DNA of 48,547 bases from Pseudonocardia sulfidoxydans NBRC 16205 (GTDB taxonomy: Bacteria; Actinomycetota; Actinomycetes; Mycobacteriales; Pseudonocardiaceae), in assembly GCF_007989085.1 (NCBI RefSeq), contig NZ_BJVJ01000049.1:1-48547 (forward strand), given 5' to 3'. Positions within the stretch are counted from its first letter, which is position 1, and each line of letters begins with the position of its first letter. The notes beneath the pieces are model-generated. The model saw only the letters and a list, made by a program, of their open reading frames with translations, searched no databases and was not told where the DNA came from. Position numbers and translations under genes: made by a program. This document shows positions 1 to 7,863 of this stretch, piece by piece.

Positions 1-8
1 TCGAAGCT

Positions 9-1187
9 GTGAGGTCACTCGACGACCTGGTCGACGAGGGGGTCGAGGGCCGGCCGGTGCTGGTCCGCTCGGACCTCAACGTCCCCCTCGACGGTGAGCA
101 GATCACCGACGACGGGCGCATCCGGGCCTCGGTCCCGACCATCTCGGAGCTGTCCGGGGCCGGCGCGATCGTCGTCATCGCCGCGCACCTGGGCCGTCCG
201 AAGGGCGGGCCCGACCCGGCGCTGTCGCTGGAGCCGGTCGCCGCCCGCCTCGGTGAGCTGCTCGGTGCGCCCGTGCGGCTCGTCCGCGGCGGCGAGCTGC
301 CCAACCTCGCCGCGGGCGACGTCGTGCTGCTGGAGAACATCCGCTTCGACGCGCGCGAGACCAGCAAGGACGACGACGAGCGCGCGGCTCTGGCCGACGA
401 GCTCGTGTCGCTGATCGGCGACGACGGCGCGTTCGTCTCCGACGGCTTCGGTGTCGTGCACCGCAAGCAGGCGTCGGTGTACGACGTGGCGCAGGACCTG
501 CCGTCCTACGCGGGTGGGCTCGTCCAGGCCGAGGTCGAGGTGCTGCGGCGCCTCACCGACGACCCGGCGCGTCCGTACTCGGTCGTGCTGGGCGGCTCGA
601 AGGTCTCCGACAAGCTGGCCGTCATCGAGGCGTTGCTCCCGCGCGTCGACAGCCTGTTGGTCGGCGGCGGGATGTGCTTCACGTTCCTCGCCGCGCAGGG
701 CCACGGCGTCGGGTCCTCGCTGCTCGAGTCGGAGCAGATCGCCAACGCCCGCAAGCTCCTGGAGTCGGGCAAGATCATCCTGCCGTCGGACGTCGTCGTC
801 GCCGACGCGTTCGCCGCCGACGCGAAGACGAAGCTGGTCGCGGCCGACGAGATCCCCGACGGCTGGATGGGGCTCGACGTCGGACCGGACACCGTCCGCG
901 TCTTCGGCGAGACGCTGTCCGGGGCCCGGACGGTGTTCTGGAACGGCCCGATGGGCGTGTTCGAGCTGGCGCCCTTCGCCGAGGGCACCCGCGGTGTGGC
1001 GCAGGCGATCGTCGACGCGACGGCGGCCGGCGCGTTCAGCGTCGTCGGGGGAGGGGACTCGGCCGCGGCCGTGCGGGCCCTCGGCCTGCCCGAGGACGGC
1101 TTCTCCCACATCTCCACCGGCGGCGGCGCGTCGCTGGAGTACCTGGAGGGCAAGTCCCTCCCCGGCCTCTCCGTGCTCGACCGCTGA
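9..1187 (+). CDS. pgk: Phosphoglycerate kinase
   Basis: Cytosolic glycolytic enzyme that transfers phosphate between 1,3-bisphosphoglycerate and ADP. The 392-residue length is normal for the bacterial family. Visible family motifs are RSDLNVP at about residues 20-26 (substrate-binding Asp and Asn), HLGRPKG at 60-66, FWNGPMGVFE at about 310-319, the nucleotide-binding GGGDSAAA at about 347-354, and STGGGASLEYLEG near the C-terminus. The GTG start is chosen because the protein then begins just before the conserved N-terminal strand. Only eight bases precede it, so the ribosome binding site is at the window edge or outside. tpiA follows after 104 bp on the same strand, the usual gap-pgk-tpiA order; gap would lie just outside the window. 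A long antisense ORF over this gene is a high-GC shadow. Confidence 0.97.
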   Translation: MRSLDDLVDEGVEGRPVLVRSDLNVPLDGEQITDDGRIRASVPTISELSGAGAIVVIAAHLGRPKGGPDPALSLEPVAARLGELLGAPVRLVRGGELPNLAAGDVVLLENIRFDARETSKDDDERAALADELVSLIGDDGAFVSDGFGVVHRKQASVYDVAQDLPSYAGGLVQAEVEVLRRLTDDPARPYSVVLGGSKVSDKLAVIEALLPRVDSLLVGGGMCFTFLAAQGHGVGSSLLESEQIANARKLLESGKIILPSDVVVADAFAADAKTKLVAADEIPDGWMGLDVGPDTVRVFGETLSGARTVFWNGPMGVFELAPFAEGTRGVAQAIVDATAAGAFSVVGGGDSAAAVRALGLPEDGFSHISTGGGASLEYLEGKSLPGLSVLDR

Positions 1188-1291
1188 TCCGCGCCGCCTG
1201 ATCCGCCGGCCCGCGCGGCCCCGTCCGGGCAGCGCGGACCGGCGGATCGACGACCACCGACCGACCGGGTCGGAACGAACAGAAGACGAGG

Positions 1292-2107
1292 ATGCCCGTG
1301 ACCCCGCCCGCTGGGACCCCGACCGGCCGCAAGCCGCTCATCGCCGGCAACTGGAAGATGAACCTCACGCACCTCGAGGCCATCGCGTTCCTGCAGAAGC
1401 TCGCCTACGGGCTGCCCGAGAAGTACTACGCCAAGGTCGAGGTGGCGGTGCTGCCGCCGTTCACCGCGATCCGCAGCGTCCAGACCGTCATCGACGGCGA
1501 CGGCCTGCTGATGACGCACGGGGCGCAGGACATCTCCCAGCACGGGTCGGGCGCCTACACCGGCGACGTGTCGGGGCAGATGCTGGCGAAGCTGCAGTGC
1601 CGCTACGTCACCGTCGGGCACTCGGAGCGCCGCGAGTACCACCACGAGGACGACGCGGTCGTCAACGCGAAGGTGCGGGCGGCGTTCGCCAACGGGATCG
1701 TCCCGATCCTGTGCGTCGGGGAGGGCCTCGACGTCCGCGAGGACAGCGGCCAGGTCGGGCACTGCACGGCGCAGCTGTCGGCCGCGCTGGAGAAGGTGAC
1801 CCCGGAGCAGGCGGCGACCCTCGTCGTCGCCTACGAGCCGATCTGGGCGATCGGGACGGGCCGGGTCGCCGGCCCGGCCGACGCGCAGGAGGTGTGCGCG
1901 GCCCTGCGCGCCACCCTCGCCGAGCTCTACGACGAGACCGTCGCGGCCGCGGTCCGGGTGCTCTACGGCGGCTCGGTGAAGTCGGGCAACGTCGGTGAGA
2001 TCGTCGGCGAGGCCGACGTCGACGGCGCGCTCGTCGGTGGGGCGAGCCTGGACCCCGACGAGTTCGCGAAGCTGTGCGCCATCGCGGCGGGCGGCCCGCT
2101 GCCGTAA
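1292..2107 (+). CDS. tpiA: Triosephosphate isomerase
   Basis: Interconverts dihydroxyacetone phosphate and glyceraldehyde 3-phosphate in glycolysis. The 271-residue protein has all catalytic landmarks: GNWKMN at about residues 19-24 (Asn20 and Lys22), VTVGHSERR with the electrophilic His110, and AYEPIWAIGTG with the catalytic base Glu182. The phosphate-binding YGGSV segment is near the C-terminus. An ATG at 1292 preceded by a purine-rich AGAAGACGAGG stretch fixes the start; about ten extra N-terminal residues compared with the shortest homologues are common in actinobacteria. It is the second gene of the pgk-tpiA unit and ends before a strong hairpin. Confidence 0.97.
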   Translation: MPVTPPAGTPTGRKPLIAGNWKMNLTHLEAIAFLQKLAYGLPEKYYAKVEVAVLPPFTAIRSVQTVIDGDGLLMTHGAQDISQHGSGAYTGDVSGQMLAKLQCRYVTVGHSERREYHHEDDAVVNAKVRAAFANGIVPILCVGEGLDVREDSGQVGHCTAQLSAALEKVTPEQAATLVVAYEPIWAIGTGRVAGPADAQEVCAALRATLAELYDETVAAAVRVLYGGSVKSGNVGEIVGEADVDGALVGGASLDPDEFAKLCAIAAGGPLP

Positions 2108-2131
2108 CCGGCGGCGCGCCCGACACGCGAC

Positions 2132-2173
2132 ACGACGGGGCGGGGTCCGGGTTCGCCGGCCCCGCCCCGTCGT
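2132..2173 (+). terminator. Hairpin terminator after tpiA
   Basis: A perfect 14-bp inverted repeat (ACGACGGGGCGGGG at 2132-2145 and its complement at 2160-2173) with a 14-nt loop starts 25 bp after the tpiA stop codon. The following bases are only moderately T-rich, as usual for actinobacterial terminators. It probably ends the glycolytic transcript before secG. Confidence 0.7.
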
Positions 2174-2289
2174 CGTCGGTTCTCCTGCGCGGCACCGGCG
2201 GACGCCCTCGGTAACGCCCGGGCTGCGCTGCGCGAGCACACGATGACGGAACATCCGGACCTCCCGGGCCGACGCGCATGGTCGACGGG

Positions 2290-2295
2290 TAGCCT
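2290..2295 (+). promoter_or_regulatory. Candidate -10 element for secG
   Basis: TAGCCT fits the actinobacterial TANNNT -10 pattern and would give a transcript starting near 2302, about 20 nt before the secG ATG. No clear -35 box is seen. It lies after the tpiA terminator, where a new promoter would be expected. Confidence 0.35.
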
Positions 2296-2323
2296 GGTGG
2301 ACCCCGATGTGAATGAGGATGGG

Positions 2324-2557
2324 ATGAAGCTCGCCCTGGATATCGTGCTCATCGCCTCCAGCGTCGTGCTGGTGCTGCTGATCCTGCTGCACCGCGGTCG
2401 CGGCGGCGGTCTGTCCAGCCTGTTCGGCGGCGGCGTCCAGTCGAGCCTGTCCGGGTCGAGCGTCGCGGAGAAGAACCTCGACCGGATGACCCTGTTCACC
2501 GCCGCGATCTGGGTGATCTCGATCGTCGGCACCGGCGTCCTGATCAAGCTCGGCTGA
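2324..2557 (+). CDS. secG: Preprotein translocase subunit SecG
   Basis: Small membrane subunit of the SecYEG channel that assists protein export. With the ATG at 2324 the protein has 77 residues, the same length as mycobacterial SecG. It has two membrane helices (about residues 5-22 and 52-72) flanking the conserved cytosolic loop with GGGLSSLFGGG, SSLSGS and EKNLDR. The reading frame is open upstream to 2243, but those residues do not look like SecG, and GAGGA at 2315-2319 can serve this start. An in-frame GTG at 2309 is an alternative that adds five residues. The position after tpiA is conserved in actinobacteria. Confidence 0.93.
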   Translation: MKLALDIVLIASSVVLVLLILLHRGRGGGLSSLFGGGVQSSLSGSSVAEKNLDRMTLFTAAIWVISIVGTGVLIKLG

Positions 2558-2592
2558 CGGGCCGGCACGGGTCGGAGAAGGAGTACAGAAGC

Positions 2593-2940
2593 ATGGCGAT
2601 GTCTGGTGGCAACGCGATCCGCGGCACCCGCGTCGGGGCCGGTCCGATGGGCGAGTCCGAGCGGGGCGAGACCGCGCCGCGGGTCCGGGTCGCCTACTTC
2701 TGCGCGACGGGCCACGAGACGCGTCCGTCGTTCGCCGCCGAGGCGGAGATCCCCGAGACGTGGGACTGCCCGCGCTGCGGCCTGCCCGCCGGGCGTGACC
2801 ACACCGCCCCGCCCGCGGCGCCCCGCAACGAGCCGTACAAGACGCACCTCGCGTACGTGAAGGAGCGCCGCAGCGACGCCGACGGCGCCGCCATCCTCGA
2901 AGAGGCCCTCGGCCGGCTCCGCGCGTCCCGCGAGCTCTGA
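2593..2940 (+). CDS. rbpA: RNA polymerase-binding protein RbpA
   Basis: Actinobacterial transcription factor that binds RNA polymerase and the group 1/2 sigma factors and stabilises the open complex. The 115-residue protein shows the expected order: an N-terminal tail containing IRGTRVGAGPMGES, a core domain with a zinc-type cysteine set (Cys37, His41, Cys59, Cys62), a basic linker, and the C-terminal sigma-interaction helix (KTHLAYVKERRS onward). The Cys/His set resembles Streptomyces RbpA, whereas the Mycobacterium protein lacks it. The ATG at 2593 is chosen because AGAAGGAG at 2576-2583 is nine bases upstream; a second ATG at 2599 is possible. Confidence 0.93.
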   Translation: MAMSGGNAIRGTRVGAGPMGESERGETAPRVRVAYFCATGHETRPSFAAEAEIPETWDCPRCGLPAGRDHTAPPAAPRNEPYKTHLAYVKERRSDADGAAILEEALGRLRASREL

Positions 2941-2950
2941 TCCGGCACCC

Positions 2951-3784
2951 GTGGGCAAGGACCGTCGGATACTCCGGGGGGCCTTGCGCGCCAAGGTGAT
3001 GCGGGCGGTCGACGAGATCGTGACCCGTCGGGTCGACGACCAGACGGCTGCGCTGCGCGCCGAGATCGCCGCCCTGCGCACCGACCTGACCGACGTCGTC
3101 GGCCGGTCCCAGGACGCCGTCGTCGCCGAGCTGCGCGCCGCCGAACGACGGTCCCGGCGCGACCTGGTGGCCGCCGGTGAGCGGGCCGCGGTCGTGTCGA
3201 CGTCCCGGTTCGTCGAGGAGCAGATGCGCGACGCCATCGCCCTGCCCGACGCGGCGGCGACGCTCGACCACGCGATCGCGAAGGCCCCGAGCGGCGGGCT
3301 GGCCCTGGAGTTCGGCGTGTACACCGGCGGGACGCTCACCCGCATCGCCGACGCCCGCGCGGGCGATCCGGGCGCCGTCGCGGGGTTCGACTCGTTCGAC
3401 GGGCTGCCCGAGACGTGGCGCGCCGGGTTCCGTGAGGGCGTGTTCGACGACGTGACCGCCCCGCCGGACGTGCCGGGCGCCGAGATCGTCGTCGGGCTGT
3501 TCGCCGACACCCTGCCGGGGTTCCTCGACGCCCATCCCGGCCCGGTCGACTTGTTGCACCTCGACGCGGACCTCTACTCGTCGACGGCGACGGTCCTCGA
3601 CCTCGTCGGGCCGCGGCTGCGGCCGGGCAGCGTCGTGCTGTTCGACGAGTTCTTCAACTACCCGGGCTGGGAGCAGCACGAGGCCCGGGCGTGGCGGGAG
3701 TACGTCGACGTGAGCGGCTGCACGTTCGCGTGGGAGGCCTACACGGTCGCCGACGAGCAGGTCGTCGTCCGCGTCACCGGCTGA
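2951..3784 (+). CDS. TylF/MycF-like class I SAM-dependent methyltransferase
   Basis: Predicted S-adenosylmethionine-dependent O-methyltransferase of the macrocin O-methyltransferase-like group; the substrate is unknown. Residues about 20-80 are rich in Ala, Glu and Arg with a heptad look and may form a coiled coil. The catalytic domain follows: the SAM-binding LEFGVYTGGT, FDSFDGLPETW, and LLHLDADLYSSTATVL with the metal-binding aspartates typical of the group, then a VLFDEFFNYPGW segment. The GTG start lies 10 bp after rbpA, so it is probably co-transcribed. I know no conserved link between this family and rbpA. The gene is not part of the mycobacterial version of this gene order and is likely a lineage-specific insertion. 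Confidence 0.8.
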   Translation: MGKDRRILRGALRAKVMRAVDEIVTRRVDDQTAALRAEIAALRTDLTDVVGRSQDAVVAELRAAERRSRRDLVAAGERAAVVSTSRFVEEQMRDAIALPDAAATLDHAIAKAPSGGLALEFGVYTGGTLTRIADARAGDPGAVAGFDSFDGLPETWRAGFREGVFDDVTAPPDVPGAEIVVGLFADTLPGFLDAHPGPVDLLHLDADLYSSTATVLDLVGPRLRPGSVVLFDEFFNYPGWEQHEARAWREYVDVSGCTFAWEAYTVADEQVVVRVTG

Positions 3785-3828
3785 GCCGACGAACCGTGAG
3801 CGTCGGGCCGCCGCCCGGCGTGTCCCCG

Positions 3829-3882
3829 GCGCGCAACCCTACGGTCCTCTTCGACCGCTGACACAGCAGTGAGGTTGCGCGC
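3829..3882. repeat. GCGCGCAACC inverted repeat, copy A (imperfect)
   Basis: Left arm GCGCGCAACC at 3829-3838 and right arm GGTTGCGCGC at 3873-3882 are complementary. The left arm has changes in the following bases compared with the better copies at 40903-40966 and 43765-43876. It lies between the convergent methyltransferase and NYN genes. Confidence 0.7.
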
Positions 3883-3929
3883 GGCGGTGCGGCGGCACTG
3901 TGTGGCACCGTACCGGGCGACGAGCGGTC

Positions 3930-3969
3930 GTGAGCGGCGATAGTCGCCATGGCGACTATCGCCGCTCAC
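3930..3969. repeat. 40-bp perfect palindrome, copy 1
   Basis: Every base from 3930 to 3969 pairs with its partner around a central CCATGG. The left half is GTGAGCGGCGATAGTCGCCA. It sits between convergent genes, so it could work as a bidirectional terminator. A second copy at 26969-27008 differs at paired positions only. Single-stranded RNA from either strand would fold into a near loop-free hairpin. Confidence 0.9.
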
Positions 3970-3986
3970 AGGGGCCGCTCACAGGG
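3961..3986. repeat. 13-bp tandem duplication overlapping palindrome end and NYN stop codon
   Basis: GCCGCTCACAGGG occurs twice head to tail (3961-3973 and 3974-3986). The first copy is the end of the palindrome and the second contains the stop codon of the minus-strand gene. Confidence 0.85.
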
Positions 3987-4383
3987 CGTCGAGGGCGCGC
4001 AGGAGGGTCCCGGGGCCGGCGACGCCCGCGCCGACCGCCTCGACCCGGGTGCGCAGCAGCCGGTCGGCGGTCACGACGACCACCTCGGCGCCGGAGCCGG
4101 TCAGCTCCGCGGTGACGTCGACGATCGTCGCGTCGCCGTCCCCGGCGGCCCGGACGACCTCCAGATCATCCACGGGGCCGATCGCCGCGGCGCGGGCCGC
4201 GCCCTCCAGGACGAGCACGATCCAGTCGACGTCCGCGGCGACGTCCCCGGTCGACGACGGGCCGGCCGCCAGCGCCGCGGCGAGCCGGTCCGCCAGCCGC
4301 GCGGCGGCACCGGCCCGGTCGCGCCACCAGCCGTCGGGACGCGAGCCGACGACGTTGGCGCCGTCGACCACCAGGACCGTCAC
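3979..4383 (-). CDS. Small PIN/NYN-like domain protein
   Basis: The 134-residue protein begins with VLVVDGANVVGSRPDGWWRD, which resembles the DGxN nuclease core of NYN/PIN-like RNA-processing domains. Further acidic residues occur in the strand VDWIVLVLEG and in the DATIVDV and VVVVTADR stretches, where such folds carry metal-binding aspartates. The function is not established; similar proteins have also been given other names in databases. The gene starts with GTG 10 bp after pgl and closes the pentose phosphate operon. Its stop codon lies in a duplicated 13-bp sequence beside a 40-bp palindrome. Confidence 0.6.
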   Translation of the reverse strand: MTVLVVDGANVVGSRPDGWWRDRAGAAARLADRLAAALAAGPSSTGDVAADVDWIVLVLEGAARAAAIGPVDDLEVVRAAGDGDATIVDVTAELTGSGAEVVVVTADRLLRTRVEAVGAGVAGPGTLLRALDAL

Positions 4384-4393
4384 CGGCGGCGGG

Positions 4394-5176
4394 TCAGGCG
4401 ATCGGCGGCACGAGGTCGCGGGGCAGCTTCGAGGCGGCGGCCTTGTCGAGCAGCCAGCGGGTGCGGGTGCGCCCGCTCACCCCGGCCACCGGGATCGCGA
4501 CCTCACCGGCCCCGGTCAGCGCCATGGCGACGGCGGCGGCCTTCGGCTCACCGGTCGTCATCACCCAGACCTCGACGGAGTTGCGGATCGCGGGCAGCGT
4601 CAACGAGATGCGCGTCGGCGGCGGCTTCGGGCAGCCGTGGACGGCGACGACGGTGCGTTCGGTCTCGTAGACCGCGGGGGAGTGCGGAAAGATCGAGGCC
4701 GTGTGCCCCTCGGGGCCCATGCCGAGCAGCAGGACGTCGAGCGCCGGCATGGGGCCGTGGTCCTCGGGCGCGGCGCGGCTCGCGAGCAGGTCGGCGTAGG
4801 CCTCGGCGGCGGCGTCGGCACCCGAGGGGCCGGTGCCGGTGTCGGCGCCCATCGCGAAGACCTTGGCGGGGTCGATCGCGACGTGGTCGAGCAGCGCCTC
4901 ACGGGCCTGGGTCTCGTTGCGGTCGGCGTGCCCACGGGGCAGGAAGCGTTCGTCGCCCCAGTAGAACTCGATCCGCGACCAGTCGACGGCGTCGCGGGCG
5001 GTGCCGGTGCGCAGCTGTTCGAGCAGCGAGATGCCGATGCCGCCGCCGGTGAGGCCGAGCCGCGGGGTGCGCCCGGCCGCCTGCAGGTCGACGAGCTTGG
5101 TGACCAGCCGGGCCGCGACGGCGGCGGCCAGCACGTCGGGGGTGCGGTGGACGACGATGTCCGGTTGGGGCGCCAT
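4394..5176 (-). CDS. pgl: 6-phosphogluconolactonase
   Basis: Hydrolyses 6-phosphoglucono-lactone to 6-phosphogluconate, the second step of the oxidative pentose phosphate pathway. The 260-residue protein carries the DevB/SOL family motifs: GLTGGGIG at about 41-48, YWGDERFLPRGHADRNE at about 72-88, and LLGMGPEGHTASIFP at about 150-164 with the catalytic-region His158. The frame is open far upstream, but the ATG at 5176 is chosen because it gives family length, leaves 41 bp to opcA, and has a GAGAAGGTAGG-type ribosome binding site on the minus strand. It follows opcA and zwf, so the two consecutive steps are made together. Confidence 0.95.
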   Translation of the reverse strand: MAPQPDIVVHRTPDVLAAAVAARLVTKLVDLQAAGRTPRLGLTGGGIGISLLEQLRTGTARDAVDWSRIEFYWGDERFLPRGHADRNETQAREALLDHVAIDPAKVFAMGADTGTGPSGADAAAEAYADLLASRAAPEDHGPMPALDVLLLGMGPEGHTASIFPHSPAVYETERTVVAVHGCPKPPPTRISLTLPAIRNSVEVWVMTTGEPKAAAVAMALTGAGEVAIPVAGVSGRTRTRWLLDKAAASKLPRDLVPPIA

Positions 5177-5217
5177 GGACGGTGGACCTACCTTCTCGCG
5201 GCGGGGTGCGGGACGGG

Positions 5218-6171
5218 TCAGGGGACGAGGTTGACCGGGGTCCGGCCACGGGAGATGCGCCCGATGCCGGTGAGGGCCTCGGCGTAGATCTCGTCGGGGT
5301 CGAGCCGGCGCAGCTCCTCGGCGAGGCAGTCGGGCACGCCGCGGCGGGTGAGCGCGATCATCCGGTCGGGCTGGCCGGGCTGGCGCAGCGTCGCCGTACG
5401 CCCGTCGGGGCGCAGCAGCTCGATCGCCCCGGAACGGCGGGTCAGCTGCACCGACGACATGCCGCCGCCGTTGCCGGTCGCGGGGGACCGCTTGACCTTG
5501 ACGTCGAGCCGGACGGCGAGCCACCCGGCCAGCAGGTCGGTCGACGGGGACACGCTCTCCCCGGCGACGACGGCGCCGGTGACGGGCTCGTGCGGCGGGT
5601 TGTCCAGCGCGGTGGCCAGCAGCGCCCGCCAGTGCGTGAGCCGGGTCCAGGTGAGGTCGGAGTCGCCCGCGACGTGACCGGCGCGGCGCTGCTCGAACGC
5701 CTTCATCGGGTTGCGCGAGGACAGCGCGTCGGTGATGCGGCGCTGCGCGAGGCGGCCTATCGCGTCGTCGGAGGGGACGGCGGGCGCGTCGCCGGGCCAC
5801 CACGCGACGACGGGCGCGTCGGGCAGCAGCAGCGGCACGACCATGCCGGCGCCCGCCTCCTCGGAGGCCAGCGGGCCGTAGCCGCGCAGGACGACGACCT
5901 CGCTGGCGCCGGCGTCGCCGCCGACCCGGATCTGGGCGTCCAGGCGGGCAGCGGCCTTGCGGGCGCCACGGGCGACGACGATGACCCGGCACGGGTGCTC
6001 GCGGCTGGCGGCGTTCGCGGCCTCGATGGCGTCCTCGGTGCCGCCGCCGTCGTCGGTGACGATGACGAGGGTGAGGACGCGGCCCAGGGCCATGACGCCG
6101 CCGCTCTCGCGCAGCTCGACGAGCTTGCGGTTGACCATGGACGTGGTGCTCGACGGCAGGTCGACGATCAT
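5218..6171 (-). CDS. opcA: Glucose-6-phosphate dehydrogenase assembly protein OpcA
   Basis: Accessory protein that supports assembly or redox control of glucose-6-phosphate dehydrogenase; it has no known catalytic site. The 317-residue length is typical. The N-terminus MIVDLPSSTTSMVNRKL and the segments VVPLLLPDAPVVAWWPG and DLTWTRLTHWRALLATALD are characteristic of actinobacterial OpcA. It lies 40 bp downstream of zwf and 41 bp upstream of pgl, the conserved order. Confidence 0.95.
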   Translation of the reverse strand: MIVDLPSSTTSMVNRKLVELRESGGVMALGRVLTLVIVTDDGGGTEDAIEAANAASREHPCRVIVVARGARKAAARLDAQIRVGGDAGASEVVVLRGYGPLASEEAGAGMVVPLLLPDAPVVAWWPGDAPAVPSDDAIGRLAQRRITDALSSRNPMKAFEQRRAGHVAGDSDLTWTRLTHWRALLATALDNPPHEPVTGAVVAGESVSPSTDLLAGWLAVRLDVKVKRSPATGNGGGMSSVQLTRRSGAIELLRPDGRTATLRQPGQPDRMIALTRRGVPDCLAEELRRLDPDEIYAEALTGIGRISRGRTPVNLVP

Positions 6172-6211
6172 CGGGGGCTCCTCCCGGACGGGGCGGCGGT
6201 GGTCGCGGTGG

Positions 6212-7783
6212 TCACGGCCGCCGCCAGGTGCGTCCGGTGCGGGCCATCATGCGGTTGGACGACTCGGGCCCCCAGCTGCCCGCGGGGTAGGGGTCGGGGC
6301 CGCCGTCGGCGCCCGCCCACGACTCGATGACGGGGTCGAGGATCTGCCACGAGCGTTCGACCTCGGAGTTCACCGGGAACAGCGACGGCTCGCCGAGCAG
6401 TACGTCGAGGATGAGCCGCTCGTAGGCCTCCGGGGAGGCCTCGGTGAACGCGGTGCCGTAGCCGAAGTCCATGGTGACGTCGCGGACCTCCATCTGGCTG
6501 CCCGGTACCTTCGACCCGAACCGCATCGTGACGCCCTCGTCGGGCTGTACCCGCACGACCAGCGCGTTCTGCCCGAGCTCCTCGGTCATCGTCGCGTCGA
6601 ACGGCAGGTGCGGGGCGCGTTTGAAGATCACCGCGATCTCGGTGACGCGACGCCCGAGGCGCTTTCCGGTGCGCAGGTAGAACGGCACCCCGGCCCAGCG
6701 CCGGGTGTCGACCTCGACGGTGATCGCGGCGAACGTCTCGGTCCGCGAGTTCGGGTCGTAGCCCTCCTCGTCCTTGAGCCCGCGGACGAGCTCGCCGCCC
6801 TGCCAGCCGCCGGTGTACTGGCCGCGGGCGGTGGTCTCGTCGATGGGGCCGACGAGCCGGGTGGCGTTGAGCACCTTGATCTTCTCGGCGCGCAGCTCGT
6901 CGGAGGAGAAGGAGACGGGCTCCTCCATCGCGGTGAACGCGAGCAGCTGCAGCAGGTGGTTCTGGATGACGTCGCGGGCGGCGCCGATGCCATCGTAGTA
7001 GCCGGCGCGACCGCCGAGGCCGATGTCCTCGGCCATGGTGATCTGCACGTGGTCGACGTAGTGGCTGTTCCAGATGGGCTCGAACAGCTGGTTCGCGAAG
7101 CGCAGCGCCAGGACGTTCTGGACGGTCTCCTTGCCGAGGTAGTGGTCGATGCGGAACACCGAGTCCTCGGGGAAGACCTCGTTGACGATGCCGTTGAGCT
7201 CGATCGCCGAGCGCAGGTCGTGGCCGAACGGTTTCTCGATGACGACGCGGCGCCACTGCTCGCCGTCCTGCGCGGACAGCCCGGAGCGCGCCAGCTGCTT
7301 GCAGACGACGGGGAAGGCCGCGGGCGGGATCGACAGGTAGAAGGCGTGGTTGCCGCCGGTGCCGCGGACCCGGTCGAGGTCGTGGACGGTCTGGGCGAGC
7401 CGGTCGAAGGCGTCGTCGTCGTCGAAGGTGCCCTGCACGAAGCGGAAGCCCTCGGCGAGCTTGTCCCACACCTCCTGCCGGAACGGGGTACGGGCGTGGG
7501 CGCGGACGGCGTCGTGGACGACCTTGCCGAAGTCGTCGGCACCCCAGTCGCGGCGGGCGAACCCGACGAGCGCGAAGCCCGGCGGCAGCAGCCCACGATT
7601 GGCGAGGTCGTAGATCGCCGGCATGAGCTTCTTGCGCGAGAGGTCGCCGGTGACGCCGAAGATCACCAGGCCGCAGGGGCCGGCGATGCGGGGGAGACGT
7701 TTGTCACGGGGGTCGCGCAGCGGGTTGGTCCAGCCGAGCGCACCCGGACCGGCGGTGGTCCTGCCAGCCGTCATCGGTGTCAT
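6212..7783 (-). CDS. zwf: Glucose-6-phosphate 1-dehydrogenase
   Basis: Oxidises glucose 6-phosphate with NADP+ to start the oxidative pentose phosphate pathway and supply NADPH. The 523-residue protein has the Rossmann motif GVTGDLSRKK at 43-52, EKPFG at 183-187, and the active-site signature RIDHYLGKE at 211-219 with catalytic His214. The ATG at 7783 gives an N-terminal extension of about 35 residues before the Rossmann fold, seen in other actinobacterial Zwf proteins; a second in-frame ATG three codons on is possible. opcA follows immediately. Confidence 0.97.
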   Translation of the reverse strand: MTPMTAGRTTAGPGALGWTNPLRDPRDKRLPRIAGPCGLVIFGVTGDLSRKKLMPAIYDLANRGLLPPGFALVGFARRDWGADDFGKVVHDAVRAHARTPFRQEVWDKLAEGFRFVQGTFDDDDAFDRLAQTVHDLDRVRGTGGNHAFYLSIPPAAFPVVCKQLARSGLSAQDGEQWRRVVIEKPFGHDLRSAIELNGIVNEVFPEDSVFRIDHYLGKETVQNVLALRFANQLFEPIWNSHYVDHVQITMAEDIGLGGRAGYYDGIGAARDVIQNHLLQLLAFTAMEEPVSFSSDELRAEKIKVLNATRLVGPIDETTARGQYTGGWQGGELVRGLKDEEGYDPNSRTETFAAITVEVDTRRWAGVPFYLRTGKRLGRRVTEIAVIFKRAPHLPFDATMTEELGQNALVVRVQPDEGVTMRFGSKVPGSQMEVRDVTMDFGYGTAFTEASPEAYERLILDVLLGEPSLFPVNSEVERSWQILDPVIESWAGADGGPDPYPAGSWGPESSNRMMARTGRTWRRP

Positions 7784-7863
7784 CCCCGTTCTCCTCGCCG
7801 GTGCGAGGTCTGGTCGGTGTCACGCATGTCTGGCCGGGTCCGGCGGTAGGGCGTTCGTGCGGG

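Noticed and set aside
506..3679. A 1057-codon open frame antisense to pgk, tpiA, secG, rbpA and the methyltransferase
   Set aside because: It runs across five clear genes, has Arg/Ala/Gly-rich low-complexity composition and no family motifs. Long antisense frames are expected in DNA of this GC content.
3949..5052. Open frame starting at the ATG in the centre of the 40-bp palindrome
   Set aside because: The ATG arises from the palindromic CCATGG and the frame runs antisense through the NYN and pgl genes.
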